DNA from: an uncultured Prevotella sp.
GTDB lineage: Bacteria > Bacteroidota > Bacteroidia > Bacteroidales > Bacteroidaceae
Assembly (NCBI GenBank): GCA_934202525.1
Contig: CAKPYB010000006.1
Span: 1-64,000, forward strand
Direction: 5' to 3'
DNA: 64,000 nucleotides
Positions 36,489 through 45,774 of this stretch are shown here, piece after piece. The stretch's first letter is position 1; each line of letters opens with the position of its first letter. The translations under genes and the position numbers were made by a program. The notes beneath the pieces were generated by a model, which saw nothing but the letters and a program-made list of their open reading frames with translations, was not told where the DNA came from and made no database searches.

Positions 36489-36730
36489 CCTTCGGTTCCC
36501 TCATTTCAAGTGAGGCTTACGTAATGTTTAAGTGAGGCTCACCTGAGCTTCAAAAGGGGCTTACTTGATATGCAAAGGAGGCTTATCTGGAGTTCAAATG
36601 AGGCTCACTTGATTCTGGGCAGGATGTATCTAAAATTACGTCGCGACGTATCTGTTACTGCGTCGGGACGTACAAGATACTGCATCGGGACGTACAAGAT
36701 GCTACGTCGGGACGCAATTTCGGGAACACC
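36489..36730. repeat. 22-bp phased repeat array C (11 units)
   Basis: Units start at 36489, 36511, 36533, 36555, 36577, 36599, 36621, 36643, 36665, 36687 and 36709. The first half uses GAGGCTYAC words and TTCAA ends. The second half uses CGTC-NN-GACG dyads across unit junctions, including the perfect 14-bp palindrome TACGTCGCGACGTA (36637-36650). Words such as ACGTATCTGT and ACTGCGT also occur in array A. It lies between the GH5_7-like terminator and the promoter at 36367. Confidence 0.85.
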
Positions 36731-36830
36731 AAAAACGCCTGAGTATCGCTATTTTTATGGCAATATATGGCAGATTATGGCAATTCTTTTACGAAAAAAA
36801 ACATAAAAGTATTATTATAAAAAGTCAAAC

Positions 36831-36875
36831 AAAAAAAGGGTGCACCATGAACTGATGGCACACCCTTCTAAAACA
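36831..36875 (-). terminator. Terminator of the GH5_7-like gene
   Basis: The minus strand has AAGGGTGTGCCAT, a 6-nt loop, ATGGTGCACCCTT and a T-run. Two G-U pairs complete the stem. Confidence 0.75.
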
Positions 36876-36897
36876 ATTAACAATTTCACCAAGCTTA

Positions 36898-38181
36898 TTA
36901 CTTACCAATCTTCTTCATTCTGTCTACCTGCGTCTTTACTACATCCAATGTAGATTTATCGGTAGAGAAAACGGAGTTCAAGCCTTGCGCTTCCTGAGCA
37001 GGATCACCGGTGTAGTCATCACCCACCTGCCACTGCTCGTGCTTAGGATTGGCAAAACCGCCCCATCCCCAGAAGTTGCAACCGGCAAAGTAACCGCCGG
37101 ATGCAGCATTGTCGCCAACAAGACTGAACACATACTTATAATATCCATCACGTGCTTCTGTTGTAGAAGAAGTTGAGAAAGAGAAGCCATCACGAGGATA
37201 GCCGAACTCCTCCATCACCAATGGCTTCCTGATACGTCCGCATACCTCAAGATGTTCATCAATATACTCCTTTGTGTTCTTGCAGGAGATTCCCAAATCT
37301 TCCTGCAAATGGTCTTTTCTCGCCCAACTCCAGTTGTATGGCCAAAGATGAATGTTGCAATAATCCACATTCTTGTCGGCACAAATCCGCTCCCAGCAGT
37401 TCAGTTCACCTTCACATCCCCATTTGCCTTCGCTACCGATAGAAATCAGATGATTCTTGTCGAGCGAACGGATCAGCTTGCTCGCTTCACCCAGCCACTT
37501 TTCGAAAGCAGGCAACTGCTCTTTGCTGAAAGCACGAGGTTCATTACCTATCTGCCATGACATGATGGCTGGGTCGTCCTTATACTTCTTCTTTGTATAT
37601 CTGTTGGTTCTCGTAAGTATGAATTTCACATAATCATAGAAAAGCTGATGCGCCTTTTCGCAGGATGCATATTTGGCAACGAAGTTCATGAAGGCAGGAT
37701 AGCCATCTTCGTTAGGACGCGGAGCCTTACCCAGACCAGCCTGCTCCAGATAATAGCCATAACCGCCGCTCCATTCCCAGGAGTTGTTCAGATAGAGTAC
37801 GGCAACCATCTTGCGTTTGCCCATCTCCATCAGCAGATAGTCGAGACCGGCAAGAATCGTATCATTATAAACGCCCGGAGCTTCCTGCAGCGTCGGCTCA
37901 ACCTTGGTCTTCACTCCTCGCTTTCCATCAGAGCCCACCAGGATGCGGAGATTATCAATGCCCATCTCCTTCATCTTATCGAGTTCCTTGCAGAGACGCT
38001 CACGGTTGCCACCCTGACCTTCTGAACCGAGGATGGCACCATACCAGAAATTGGTACCTACATAATAATAAGGTTTACCGTCGCGAACGAAATGTCCGTC
38101 CTTCACCTGCACAAAGTTTGACTTCGCAGAGATATTGCATGTAGCCAATGCCATCATCAATAAAACAAATATCTTCTTCAT
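36898..38181 (-). CDS. GH5 subfamily 7-like endo-beta-mannanase
   Basis: This 427-residue secreted enzyme has a signal peptide (to about 19) and a GH5 domain of the mannanase type, opening with FVRDGKPYYYVGTNFWYG. The acid/base is E214 in WQIGNEPRAF and the nucleophile is E325 in VMEEFGYPRDG. VLYLNNSWEWSGGYGYYL and GCNFWGWGG are typical of GH5_7 mannanases. There is no lipobox or sorting domain, so it is probably periplasmic. It is a single-gene unit with its own promoter and terminator. Confidence 0.9.
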   Translation of the reverse strand: MKKIFVLLMMALATCNISAKSNFVQVKDGHFVRDGKPYYYVGTNFWYGAILGSEGQGGNRERLCKELDKMKEMGIDNLRILVGSDGKRGVKTKVEPTLQEAPGVYNDTILAGLDYLLMEMGKRKMVAVLYLNNSWEWSGGYGYYLEQAGLGKAPRPNEDGYPAFMNFVAKYASCEKAHQLFYDYVKFILTRTNRYTKKKYKDDPAIMSWQIGNEPRAFSKEQLPAFEKWLGEASKLIRSLDKNHLISIGSEGKWGCEGELNCWERICADKNVDYCNIHLWPYNWSWARKDHLQEDLGISCKNTKEYIDEHLEVCGRIRKPLVMEEFGYPRDGFSFSTSSTTEARDGYYKYVFSLVGDNAASGGYFAGCNFWGWGGFANPKHEQWQVGDDYTGDPAQEAQGLNSVFSTDKSTLDVVKTQVDRMKKIGK

Positions 38182-38222
38182 TTATTATTTAAGTTTACAG
38201 TTTAAAGATTCATTTTCGGTTG

Positions 38223-38230
38223 CAAAGATA
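38223..38230 (-). promoter_or_regulatory. -7 element of the GH5_7-like gene
   Basis: The minus strand reads TATCTTTG, 41 bp upstream of the start codon. Confidence 0.55.
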
Positions 38231-38238
38231 CTAAATAA

Positions 38239-38267
38239 GGGCAAAAAAGCATGATACTTTTTTGCCC
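38239..38267 (-). terminator. Hairpin ending the GH5_4-like unit
   Basis: A perfect 11-bp inverted repeat, GGGCAAAAAAG / CTTTTTTGCCC, lies just upstream of the next promoter. The T-tract is inside the stem, so it may be a weak terminator. Confidence 0.5.
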
Positions 38268-38323
38268 TTTCTACATATAAATCTAAACTATGCTTATTTA
38301 TTATTGCTTTTTCTGCTATTTTT

Positions 38324-39637
38324 CTATGGTTTCGGATAGATTTTCCTGTAATCATCCATCCCTTCAGCTGCTCCCTGCATCACACCTTTAAATATATAGG
38401 AGTCGGAAACCACCTGCTTCTTTCTGTCGAAGATGGTCATGTGAGGAAGAGGCTGCACATTGATATCCCAGACATACGGGATAAGTCCTGCCTTCATCAT
38501 TTCGGCAGTCACCGCTCCATACCATGCCATCATACTCTCATTATGCTTCTCCTGATTACCACCGAAGAGAGAGGCATCCTTACGGTTGGCACCATATTCG
38601 CCGATGACTACCGGATAGCCCCGGTCAACAAACTTCTGTTTCATCTTCATCACCTGATTGGTGATATGCTGGTAGGCATCCACATTCTTGTTATTATACC
38701 AGATGGTGTTCACGGTTCGTCCCTGGTCATCGGCAGGCGCATGTCCTGTCCAATAAAGAGCCACCTTGCCCCAATCGGCATCCTTGTCCATCAGGGTAAA
38801 TGTATAAGGATCATAGAAATGAACCTCAGCCATCAGCCGGTTCTTTGCCTTATCCTTCAGACGGGTGATGTCATAGGAATCCATGACAGCCAAATCAATC
38901 TCGGTCTTCGGAGCCTGTACAATGAGCACACGGTTGGCATTATTACCACCGGCAGCACGGACGGCATCGATAAACACCTGTTCGTAAGCCAGGAGACGAT
39001 CGGCAAACTCCTTGCTTTCGGGAGCCAGCATTTCACCCTGAGCCTGCGGACTGGCACCTCCCACTCCCGGTTCGTTGAGGGCAGCAAAGAGAACTCGCTG
39101 GTCGTAAGCCTTGAATTCCTTTGCGATATTCGTCCACAGTTTGCGGAACATCTCCTTATGCTCTGCCACATTCACCCCACTGGTAAAGGCATCATGCTCC
39201 ATCCATCCGCCATCCCAGTGTTCGTTGATGATGACACAGAGACCGGCATTGAGACCATAGTTTACGATTTCCTTGATTCGTTTCATCCAGACCGGATCGA
39301 TGCTCATATTCTCTTTATCCGTAAGATGACCAGCCACCCAGGATATTGGGATGCGAAGACTGTTGAATCCCTGCTGTTTCAAACTCCGGATATAACTTTC
39401 AGTAGTCTTGTCATTCTGCCATGAAGTTTCCGACTTCAAACCTGCATTATTGGTAAAGACATCGTTCCAGTCGCATGCCTCCATCGTATTCCCCAGGTTT
39501 ACCCCTGGAGCCATATAGTGAGCCAGTTCGGTAGCCGTGAGTTTCATCTTCGAGATACGACCATCCACCGGTTTAACCTGTGCGCCAGCCCAAGCGAAAT
39601 GAGCGGCAGCCCATATAATCATAACTATCTTCTTCAT
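38324..39637 (-). CDS. GH5 subfamily 4-like endo-beta-glycanase
   Basis: This 437-residue secreted enzyme has a signal peptide (to about 20). The GH5 barrel begins with ELAHYMAPGVNLGNTMEACDW and includes FNSLRIPISWVAGH and VIINEHWDGGW. E189 in AALNEPGVGG is the acid/base and E347 in VVIGEYGANR the nucleophile. GH5_4 enzymes in Prevotella act on beta-glucan, xyloglucan or mannan, so the substrate is not decided by sequence. It closely resembles the catalytic domain of the BACON-GH5 encoded upstream and may derive from it by duplication. Confidence 0.88.
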   Translation of the reverse strand: MKKIVMIIWAAAHFAWAGAQVKPVDGRISKMKLTATELAHYMAPGVNLGNTMEACDWNDVFTNNAGLKSETSWQNDKTTESYIRSLKQQGFNSLRIPISWVAGHLTDKENMSIDPVWMKRIKEIVNYGLNAGLCVIINEHWDGGWMEHDAFTSGVNVAEHKEMFRKLWTNIAKEFKAYDQRVLFAALNEPGVGGASPQAQGEMLAPESKEFADRLLAYEQVFIDAVRAAGGNNANRVLIVQAPKTEIDLAVMDSYDITRLKDKAKNRLMAEVHFYDPYTFTLMDKDADWGKVALYWTGHAPADDQGRTVNTIWYNNKNVDAYQHITNQVMKMKQKFVDRGYPVVIGEYGANRKDASLFGGNQEKHNESMMAWYGAVTAEMMKAGLIPYVWDINVQPLPHMTIFDRKKQVVSDSYIFKGVMQGAAEGMDDYRKIYPKP

Positions 39638-39680
39638 ATATCAATCTAACGTATTATCGGGTTTTGAAGTTATCATGATG

Positions 39681-39688
39681 CAAAGATA
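39681..39688 (-). promoter_or_regulatory. -7 element of the GH5_4-like gene
   Basis: The minus strand reads TATCTTTG, 43 bp upstream of the start codon and downstream of the previous terminator. Confidence 0.55.
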
Positions 39689-39764
39689 GCGAAAAAGCTG
39701 TAGCCTGAATGTATACTTTTGATAAAAGGATAGGTATATTATGTTAGGATATACGATATTTGCA

Positions 39765-39809
39765 CAAAAAAGGACGCACATCAGAGAAAGATTCCCCCGA
39801 TATGCGTCC
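39765..39809 (-). terminator. Terminator of the second SusCD operon
   Basis: The minus strand has GGACGCA (39809-39803), a GATATCGGGGG-type loop region, TGCGTCC (39778-39772) and TTTTTT. It ends the operon 40 bp after the BACON-GH5 stop. Confidence 0.75.
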
Positions 39810-39849
39810 ACACACTTTATATTAAACCTAAAGACTTAATATCCGTCTT

Positions 39850-41667
39850 TTACTTTGCAGGCCAGGTTGCCGTCTTCACAGCCTCCTGGATACTCTCCAA
39901 CATATTGGCGTTGCTCACCTTAACTGTGGAACGGTTGAAGATGGTCATGCTAGGAAGACCGGCATTGGTATCCCAAGCCACAGGCACACAACCATTGTTG
40001 ATGGCACTGGTAACAACAGCCTTGTAGTAATCCTTCACAGAATTATCATGCAAGGCATCGGTTCCGATGGCAGTACGCTGGTTAGCACCAAACTCACCAA
40101 TCAAAACAGGATAACCCTTGTCGAAGAAGTTGGTCTTCATCTTCTTCATCTGAGCCTCTACATAATCTTCGTTGTATTTGCTGTCGGCTGTACGGTCGGC
40201 ATCACCACCCTTATTGTTCTTACCCCAATAGAGCCAGTACTTGCCCCAATCCTTATCTTCGCTCAAATCAGTAAACTGATATGGATCGTAGAAGTGAACC
40301 TCTACCATCAATCGGTCGGTAGCTGAATCATGGATCTTATCCATATAATTATGAGCTACCGTATTGTCGATATTGGTATTAGGACCCTGAACTACAAGAA
40401 CTCGCTTGGCATTGTTGCCACCTGTAGCACGAACCGCCTCGATGAAGGTCTGCTCATACTCAGCAATTCTATTTGCCATTTCTGCAGTACCCAACAAAGC
40501 ATTGGCATCGCCGCCACCTACACCCGGCTCATTCATACCGGCAAAGATAAGACGCTCGTCATAAGTCTTGAAACTGTTGGCTATCTGAGTCCAGATCTTG
40601 GTAAGCTTTGCCTTGGTAGCATCCACATCAGTGGCGGCAGTCAAACCGTCGTGCTCAATCCATCCGCCATCCCAATGCTGGTTGATGATGACATAGAGAT
40701 CGTTCTTGATACAGTAATCTACCACCTCATGAACACGAGCCAGCCAATCGGCATCGATGGTACAAGCCTCAGCGTCCGTGATGTGCCCCATTACCCAAGC
40801 ACAAGGAATACGGACGCTCTTGAAACCGGAAGCCTTCACCAGGTCGATGAGCTGCTGGGTTGTCTTGGCAGACTGCCATGCTGTTTCAGAACCGATACCG
40901 GCATTCTTCCAGTTATTGGCAGAATTACCAGCCTCCAGCGTATTACCCAGATTCCATCCCGGATACATCAAGGCAGCTACATCCATAGCCGTCTTGCTCA
41001 TATCAGCATCTGTAGCACCTGCTTTCTGGTTGATGGCAATAGCTTCGGTGATAGAAGTACTGTCGTTCACCACCATGGTATAACTGATAGTAGCAGTGCG
41101 GGCATTGCTGATGTTGGCAGCCACCGAATAGTTGCGGGTGTATTCCACCATGTTGGCACGGGAAGTGACCTCGCTTATCCAGTCATTGCTGATGACCTGA
41201 GAATAGCTAGCATTTGCCTTCAAGGTAACAGAAACCTGACCACCGGCAGCACCCACATTCACATTCTTACTGGATGTAATGAGAAGACCCTCAGTAGAGT
41301 TCTGGCTCACGGTGATGGTCTTGGTATCAGAACCTGCAGCCACGGTGATGGTAGCCGAACGATCATCGTTAGCGGTATTTGACTCTGCTTTGATGAGGAA
41401 ATGGTGGGTAACACTAGAAGAACCTGCCACAGGAGTTATAGCCAACCAAGCTGCATCGCTGGAAACCGTAGGAACCTGAGCTGCCTTGACATACAAGTCG
41501 GTCTCACCGCCATTCTTCGTAAACGCCATATCAGAACGGGAAACCACGAAATCCTTAGAGAGTCCCTCACCGCCTCCGATGGTATCCTCATTAGAACAGG
41601 CTGAGAAACTGATCATGGCAAACGCCATGATCAGAAACGATAAAATTGTTATTTTCTTCATATTCAT
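39850..41667 (-). CDS. Surface BACON-BACON-GH5 endo-glycanase lipoprotein
   Basis: This 605-residue lipoprotein has its lipobox at FSAC near residue 24. Two BACON-type domains follow (about 40-125 and 128-215), then a GH5_4-like barrel starting at PGWNLGNTLEAG. E380 in AGMNEPGVGGG is the acid/base and E525 in VLIGEFGANQR the nucleophile. The build resembles the BACON-GH5 xyloglucanase of Bacteroides ovatus, in which BACON holds the enzyme away from the membrane. A second ATG two codons in is an equally good start. It is the last gene of the second SusCD operon. Confidence 0.9.
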   Translation of the reverse strand: MNMKKITILSFLIMAFAMISFSACSNEDTIGGGEGLSKDFVVSRSDMAFTKNGGETDLYVKAAQVPTVSSDAAWLAITPVAGSSSVTHHFLIKAESNTANDDRSATITVAAGSDTKTITVSQNSTEGLLITSSKNVNVGAAGGQVSVTLKANASYSQVISNDWISEVTSRANMVEYTRNYSVAANISNARTATISYTMVVNDSTSITEAIAINQKAGATDADMSKTAMDVAALMYPGWNLGNTLEAGNSANNWKNAGIGSETAWQSAKTTQQLIDLVKASGFKSVRIPCAWVMGHITDAEACTIDADWLARVHEVVDYCIKNDLYVIINQHWDGGWIEHDGLTAATDVDATKAKLTKIWTQIANSFKTYDERLIFAGMNEPGVGGGDANALLGTAEMANRIAEYEQTFIEAVRATGGNNAKRVLVVQGPNTNIDNTVAHNYMDKIHDSATDRLMVEVHFYDPYQFTDLSEDKDWGKYWLYWGKNNKGGDADRTADSKYNEDYVEAQMKKMKTNFFDKGYPVLIGEFGANQRTAIGTDALHDNSVKDYYKAVVTSAINNGCVPVAWDTNAGLPSMTIFNRSTVKVSNANMLESIQEAVKTATWPAK

Positions 41668-41691
41668 AGAATATCCAAATAATACGTATGA

Positions 41692-43818
41692 TTACTTACC
41701 TGGAGTCAAGACACTGTTAATCTTGACCTGAACCTTCGCAGGATCTACCAAGTCTTTCCACAAATCGTAGAGTTCGATGGTCCAAACCACAGCACCAGAG
41801 CAATAATCTGCCAAGGAAGCTGAAACCTCGTAGGTGCCATCGCCCTTCACGTAAGTACGCCCGAATTCAGAACCGCCCCAGTAGTTAGGATTCCAGCTGG
41901 CTGCAGCATAAGAAAGTTCTGTCTTGTAATTCTTGGAAGCAGAATCCTTCAAGTTGCCGTCGATACCTGTAATGGTGAAGTTGACGATCATATTACCTGC
42001 GAATGCCAATGCAGAAGCATCAACACCATTTGCCTTGGTATTACCATACTCATTGTAGATTTCTATACGTCCATCAGTACCGTTGCCATCCTTGTTGTTG
42101 AACTCGGTCTTTGAGAAATCCATGGTGAATTCAGGATCTACATCAAACTTGATGCTCACAATCTCAGCCTTGATCTTGGATGCATCGATGGCATCTGCTG
42201 CCAGATTGTTGATATCCACGCAGAATACAGCTGCACCTTCAGCCACATTACCACCAGTCTCCATCCAAACTGTATAGAGGCCATCGCCAGTTACGTTGGC
42301 ATCATACTTGGAATTATCAAATGCCGACCAGCGATTTGGATCCCAGGAAGCATCAGCATACTCCAGACCAGCCACATGACTGCCCGCACCTTCCTTCATG
42401 TTATCTGCCAAACCTGAAAGACGGAATGTAACCACCATGTTCTTGGTAAACTTAATCTGTTCAGGATTGATGCCAGGATTGCTGCCGGTAGAACCATACT
42501 GGTTGTAAATCTCGATACGGATTCTGCCGTTAGTCTCGAGGTCACCGACAACCAACTTGGAGTTATCCACCTTCAATTCAGGTGACATGCGAACAGGACG
42601 AATAGCCAAGCCCAGGTTACGGGCTGAAACGCCTGAAGCAGCTGTACCATTGGTCAGATTGAGTGTCTGGCTGTAATCTGTAGCAATGCTATAGTTATTG
42701 CCGCTCCAATACAAGCCCTGGTTGCCCTCGCCTACCTTGGCTGTTCCGTTGCGGTAACCAGTGTAAGGCATAAAGATACTGTTGCCATTGGCTGCAGTAA
42801 ACTTGATACCCTTTACGCCCTTCACCTCAGCTTCAGTCTGAGTGGTATTGGCAATCAACTCACTGATCTGATCGGCTGTAGGTGTAGAACTGCGCATCAA
42901 AGCACCGGCATCTACATTCACCTTCTTCAAGATATCCTTATCTGTTCCGGCGATATTCTCTACCGTATTGTAATCGATGAGATAAGTACTCTGATTCACA
43001 CCTGTCAGATCACCATAACCCAGAAGAGCACCTGTCTCTTCCTCTGATTCAGCACCCAGGTTGCACTTTGCCCAAAGGATGCTCAAGCCCAAGTCAACAT
43101 ATTCCATTGCCTGAGCCGGAGTGGTAAAGCTCTTGGTTTCACCATAAACAAAACCATCGCCCAACTCGAAGTATGATGTATAATAATAAGTAGTTCCTGG
43201 AAGCAAACCTTCCACACGTTGACTGATAGTCTTGGCACTGGCAGAGATAGGGTAATTGATACCGTTCTCTACATCCGCCTCAGAGGTAGAAATCTTGAAA
43301 CCGTAGTTCATCTGGGTCTCTCCCTCTATCAGGATGCCTTCCAAGCCATTGGCTGTAGCACTCAGGGTAGCCTTGGTAGCCGTAACATCCGTGGCTCCGG
43401 CTGTAGCAATCTGGGCATCGGTAGCCACGAAGCTCTTCACCTCACCAAACTTGGTTACTATGCCCTGCAACTGTACGTAAGTGGCATAATAATAGGTATT
43501 GCCCTTGGTCAATCCCGAGAGAGTGGCGGTTACATTACCTTCGGCATCAATCACGCCTGGCTGCTTGGAGCCGGCTGTGGTAGGATCGGGGTTTGTACCG
43601 TAAACAACACCCACCGCATAGGCACCTGCATCCTGCTTACTCAAGTCCAAGACCTTGCCGCTGACTACTGCCGAAATAGCAGTAACAGAAGCATCACCCG
43701 TCTCAATGGTGCTAATTACATTTCCTGTGGCTGCAGAGTAGTCATCATCGCTACAGGAAGAGAGCGAGCAAAGACCGGCCATCAGCAGCATCACACCTGC
43801 TAAATATTTCATTTTCAT
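41692..43818 (-). CDS. Surface lipoprotein: FN3-like pair, FISUMP-like domain and two CBM-like repeats
   Basis: This 708-residue lipoprotein has its lipobox at LSSC (Cys22). FN3-like domains lie at about 35-135 and 138-235. A domain at about 240-420 (YVDLGLSILWAKCNLGAES, GNSIFMPYTGYRNG, GLAIRPVR) resembles the Fibrobacter major paralogous (FISUMP) fold. The C-terminus holds two copies of one module (about 430-565 and 580-705), each with RIEIYNxYG, ASWxPNxW and VxGDGxY. It is probably a surface glycan-binding protein. It lies between the 633-residue lipoprotein and the BACON-GH5. Confidence 0.75.
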   Translation of the reverse strand: MKMKYLAGVMLLMAGLCSLSSCSDDDYSAATGNVISTIETGDASVTAISAVVSGKVLDLSKQDAGAYAVGVVYGTNPDPTTAGSKQPGVIDAEGNVTATLSGLTKGNTYYYATYVQLQGIVTKFGEVKSFVATDAQIATAGATDVTATKATLSATANGLEGILIEGETQMNYGFKISTSEADVENGINYPISASAKTISQRVEGLLPGTTYYYTSYFELGDGFVYGETKSFTTPAQAMEYVDLGLSILWAKCNLGAESEEETGALLGYGDLTGVNQSTYLIDYNTVENIAGTDKDILKKVNVDAGALMRSSTPTADQISELIANTTQTEAEVKGVKGIKFTAANGNSIFMPYTGYRNGTAKVGEGNQGLYWSGNNYSIATDYSQTLNLTNGTAASGVSARNLGLAIRPVRMSPELKVDNSKLVVGDLETNGRIRIEIYNQYGSTGSNPGINPEQIKFTKNMVVTFRLSGLADNMKEGAGSHVAGLEYADASWDPNRWSAFDNSKYDANVTGDGLYTVWMETGGNVAEGAAVFCVDINNLAADAIDASKIKAEIVSIKFDVDPEFTMDFSKTEFNNKDGNGTDGRIEIYNEYGNTKANGVDASALAFAGNMIVNFTITGIDGNLKDSASKNYKTELSYAAASWNPNYWGGSEFGRTYVKGDGTYEVSASLADYCSGAVVWTIELYDLWKDLVDPAKVQVKINSVLTPGK

Positions 43819-43846
43819 AATCTAATCCACATTAAAGTTTCTAATC

Positions 43847-45748
43847 TTATTTACCCTCAGAAGGCGTCACTACAGGAGCACCTGTATCCATCTTCACGGT
43901 GATAACTACTTCGATGCTTGAAGAACACTTGAAGTCGGTAAACTCGTTTTTGCCGGAATCAAACTTGAAGCATGCGGCAGGTCCCCATGGGTTCAATACA
44001 TAACGACGGAAGGAGTTGGTACTTGGGTCGTCATCTGTATATCCTCTTGGGATGAGAGTATCATCAAAATCAACACTCTTGCCATCTACCTTGATGCTCT
44101 TGATGGTGATATCGCAGTTTGGATTGTCCTTCAGAATCTTGTTGACGTCGATGTAGAGAAGATATGGATTGCTCTCTGCACCCTCAAACTTCAATGAATA
44201 GTCACCATCACCTGTAATGAATACATTAGAACTCCTATAGTTGGAGGTACCGCCATCGTGGGTCCAGCCCCAACCGGAATTGTTGAAGAAGAGGTTTGCC
44301 TTATACTTAGGACCTGATGCAGAACTTGCGCTCTGGGCTACCCAGTGGTATGCCTGATACTGATAGAGATTGCCCTGGTCATCAAGACAGTGGCTACCGA
44401 GCCACAAATCCTTCAGATGTCCAGTATAATCATCCTTGCTGACTTTCAGGATGCGCAGGGTGTTGTCCGCATTGGCATGCATGTTGTAATTGCCCGTAGC
44501 ACAAAGCTGGGTATTACCGAAGCCTTTGTCGAAGGTGAACACACCATCATCGGTCAAGGTATATTTACCGGAAACCTGAGAACCATCAGGAGCGGTATAG
44601 ATATAACTCTTTGCCTCACTGTTCATCACGAGGGTTGCATCTTCAATGCCACTTGCTGCTGTGAGTTTGATGCCCTTGGCACTACCGTCGAGGTTGCAAT
44701 AGTCAAACTGCTGACCCTCGTCATTATCTGGATTAGCCAACTTGTAGGTGATTTCCTTATTGGTCTTCTGCTCTACCCAGTCGCGCCAGTCGGTCATCAG
44801 TGTTGGTTTCACCTGGGTGTTCTCTACCCCGGAAGGAGTCCAATTGTCCCAGTATTCCTCTGAAACGAAGTTATAGCAAAGCAAGCACTTGCCTTCATCA
44901 GAGTTATCACGAACAGTTGCAATCTGCAAACGGTCGTTTGCAAGTCCCATCAGCTTCAGTCCGCTACTCCAGTTGGTAGCGAGATTGTCATGTCCCGAAT
45001 TATGGAGCAACTCCGCATCGGAGAAAGTGATGGTATGATTATCAGTATCCAACATATAAGTACCCTTGAAGGTCTCGCCAGTCTCAGCATTATATACGGT
45101 AACATGAGCACCGTCAATCAGGTCGAACTCCATATAACCATAGTCCATAGCCGACATCACCCAGGAGTTGTCTGCGATACCAGGAGTCCAGACCCAATGG
45201 TCGCCGGCTGCAGCGGTCTGTCCCATCATGCAGGTACTCCAGTCATCATCCATACCCCAGAATGAGAGCGGACCTTCCCAGAGGTCAGAATGCTTGGTGA
45301 TGACATTAGCATCGATATCCAACTTCCATCTTTTGGATTTGCCTACGCCGCCACTCAGATAGGTCCACAAAGGATCTGTAACGAATTCGGCACAGAAATC
45401 ATCCACCTTAAACTCAGCGTAAGGTCCCCAGAGGAAACCGCCTCGGGTTTCAACACCGATACGTGCCTGATAAGTACCATTGAAAGGAATCTTCAAGCTC
45501 ACCTCATCCTGCTGGAAACGGCCCTGAGGTGTATCAAAGACCACAGAATAGCTCGATGGCAACAGACTCTTGAACTTGACGATATTAGGATTGCTTTCGT
45601 CGTGAGTAATCGTGAAGGCGATGTTCTCAGCCAAATCCTCAGAAGACAAGTTCTTATCGCCCAGACCAAACTCGTCTGGAGAGCAGCTCGCCATGACGAG
45701 AATCATGACAGCTGCCAATAGCGAATATATTTTATTTATAATCTTCAT
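43847..45748 (-). CDS. Multidomain surface lipoprotein, probable glycan-binding protein
   Basis: This 633-residue lipoprotein has its lipobox at VMASC (Cys21). The N-terminal 100 residues look Ig-like and the next 300 contain two repeated halves rich in W, Y and G (GPLSFWGMDDDWSTCMMG; TGHLKDLWLGSHCLDDQG), like a pair of lipocalin-type or beta-sandwich modules. The C-terminal module (about 480-620) has VFITGDGDYSLKFEG and LLYIDVNKIL, matching the repeat module of the 708-residue neighbour. No catalytic motif was seen. It lies directly after SusD, the usual place for a surface glycan-binding protein. Confidence 0.7.
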   Translation of the reverse strand: MKIINKIYSLLAAVMILVMASCSPDEFGLGDKNLSSEDLAENIAFTITHDESNPNIVKFKSLLPSSYSVVFDTPQGRFQQDEVSLKIPFNGTYQARIGVETRGGFLWGPYAEFKVDDFCAEFVTDPLWTYLSGGVGKSKRWKLDIDANVITKHSDLWEGPLSFWGMDDDWSTCMMGQTAAAGDHWVWTPGIADNSWVMSAMDYGYMEFDLIDGAHVTVYNAETGETFKGTYMLDTDNHTITFSDAELLHNSGHDNLATNWSSGLKLMGLANDRLQIATVRDNSDEGKCLLCYNFVSEEYWDNWTPSGVENTQVKPTLMTDWRDWVEQKTNKEITYKLANPDNDEGQQFDYCNLDGSAKGIKLTAASGIEDATLVMNSEAKSYIYTAPDGSQVSGKYTLTDDGVFTFDKGFGNTQLCATGNYNMHANADNTLRILKVSKDDYTGHLKDLWLGSHCLDDQGNLYQYQAYHWVAQSASSASGPKYKANLFFNNSGWGWTHDGGTSNYRSSNVFITGDGDYSLKFEGAESNPYLLYIDVNKILKDNPNCDITIKSIKVDGKSVDFDDTLIPRGYTDDDPSTNSFRRYVLNPWGPAACFKFDSGKNEFTDFKCSSSIEVVITVKMDTGAPVVTPSEGK

Positions 45749-45774
45749 AAAACCAATACTTTAAAAAGTTAGAA

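Noticed and set aside
36570..36806. 78-codon open frame across array C
   Set aside because: It reads through a 22-bp repeat that shifts frame with each unit, and the peptide has no family features.
38441..39424. 327-codon plus-strand frame
   Set aside because: It is antisense to the GH5_4-like gene, which has intact catalytic residues.
40330..41382. 350-codon plus-strand frame
   Set aside because: It is antisense to the BACON-GH5 gene and shows no protein family pattern.
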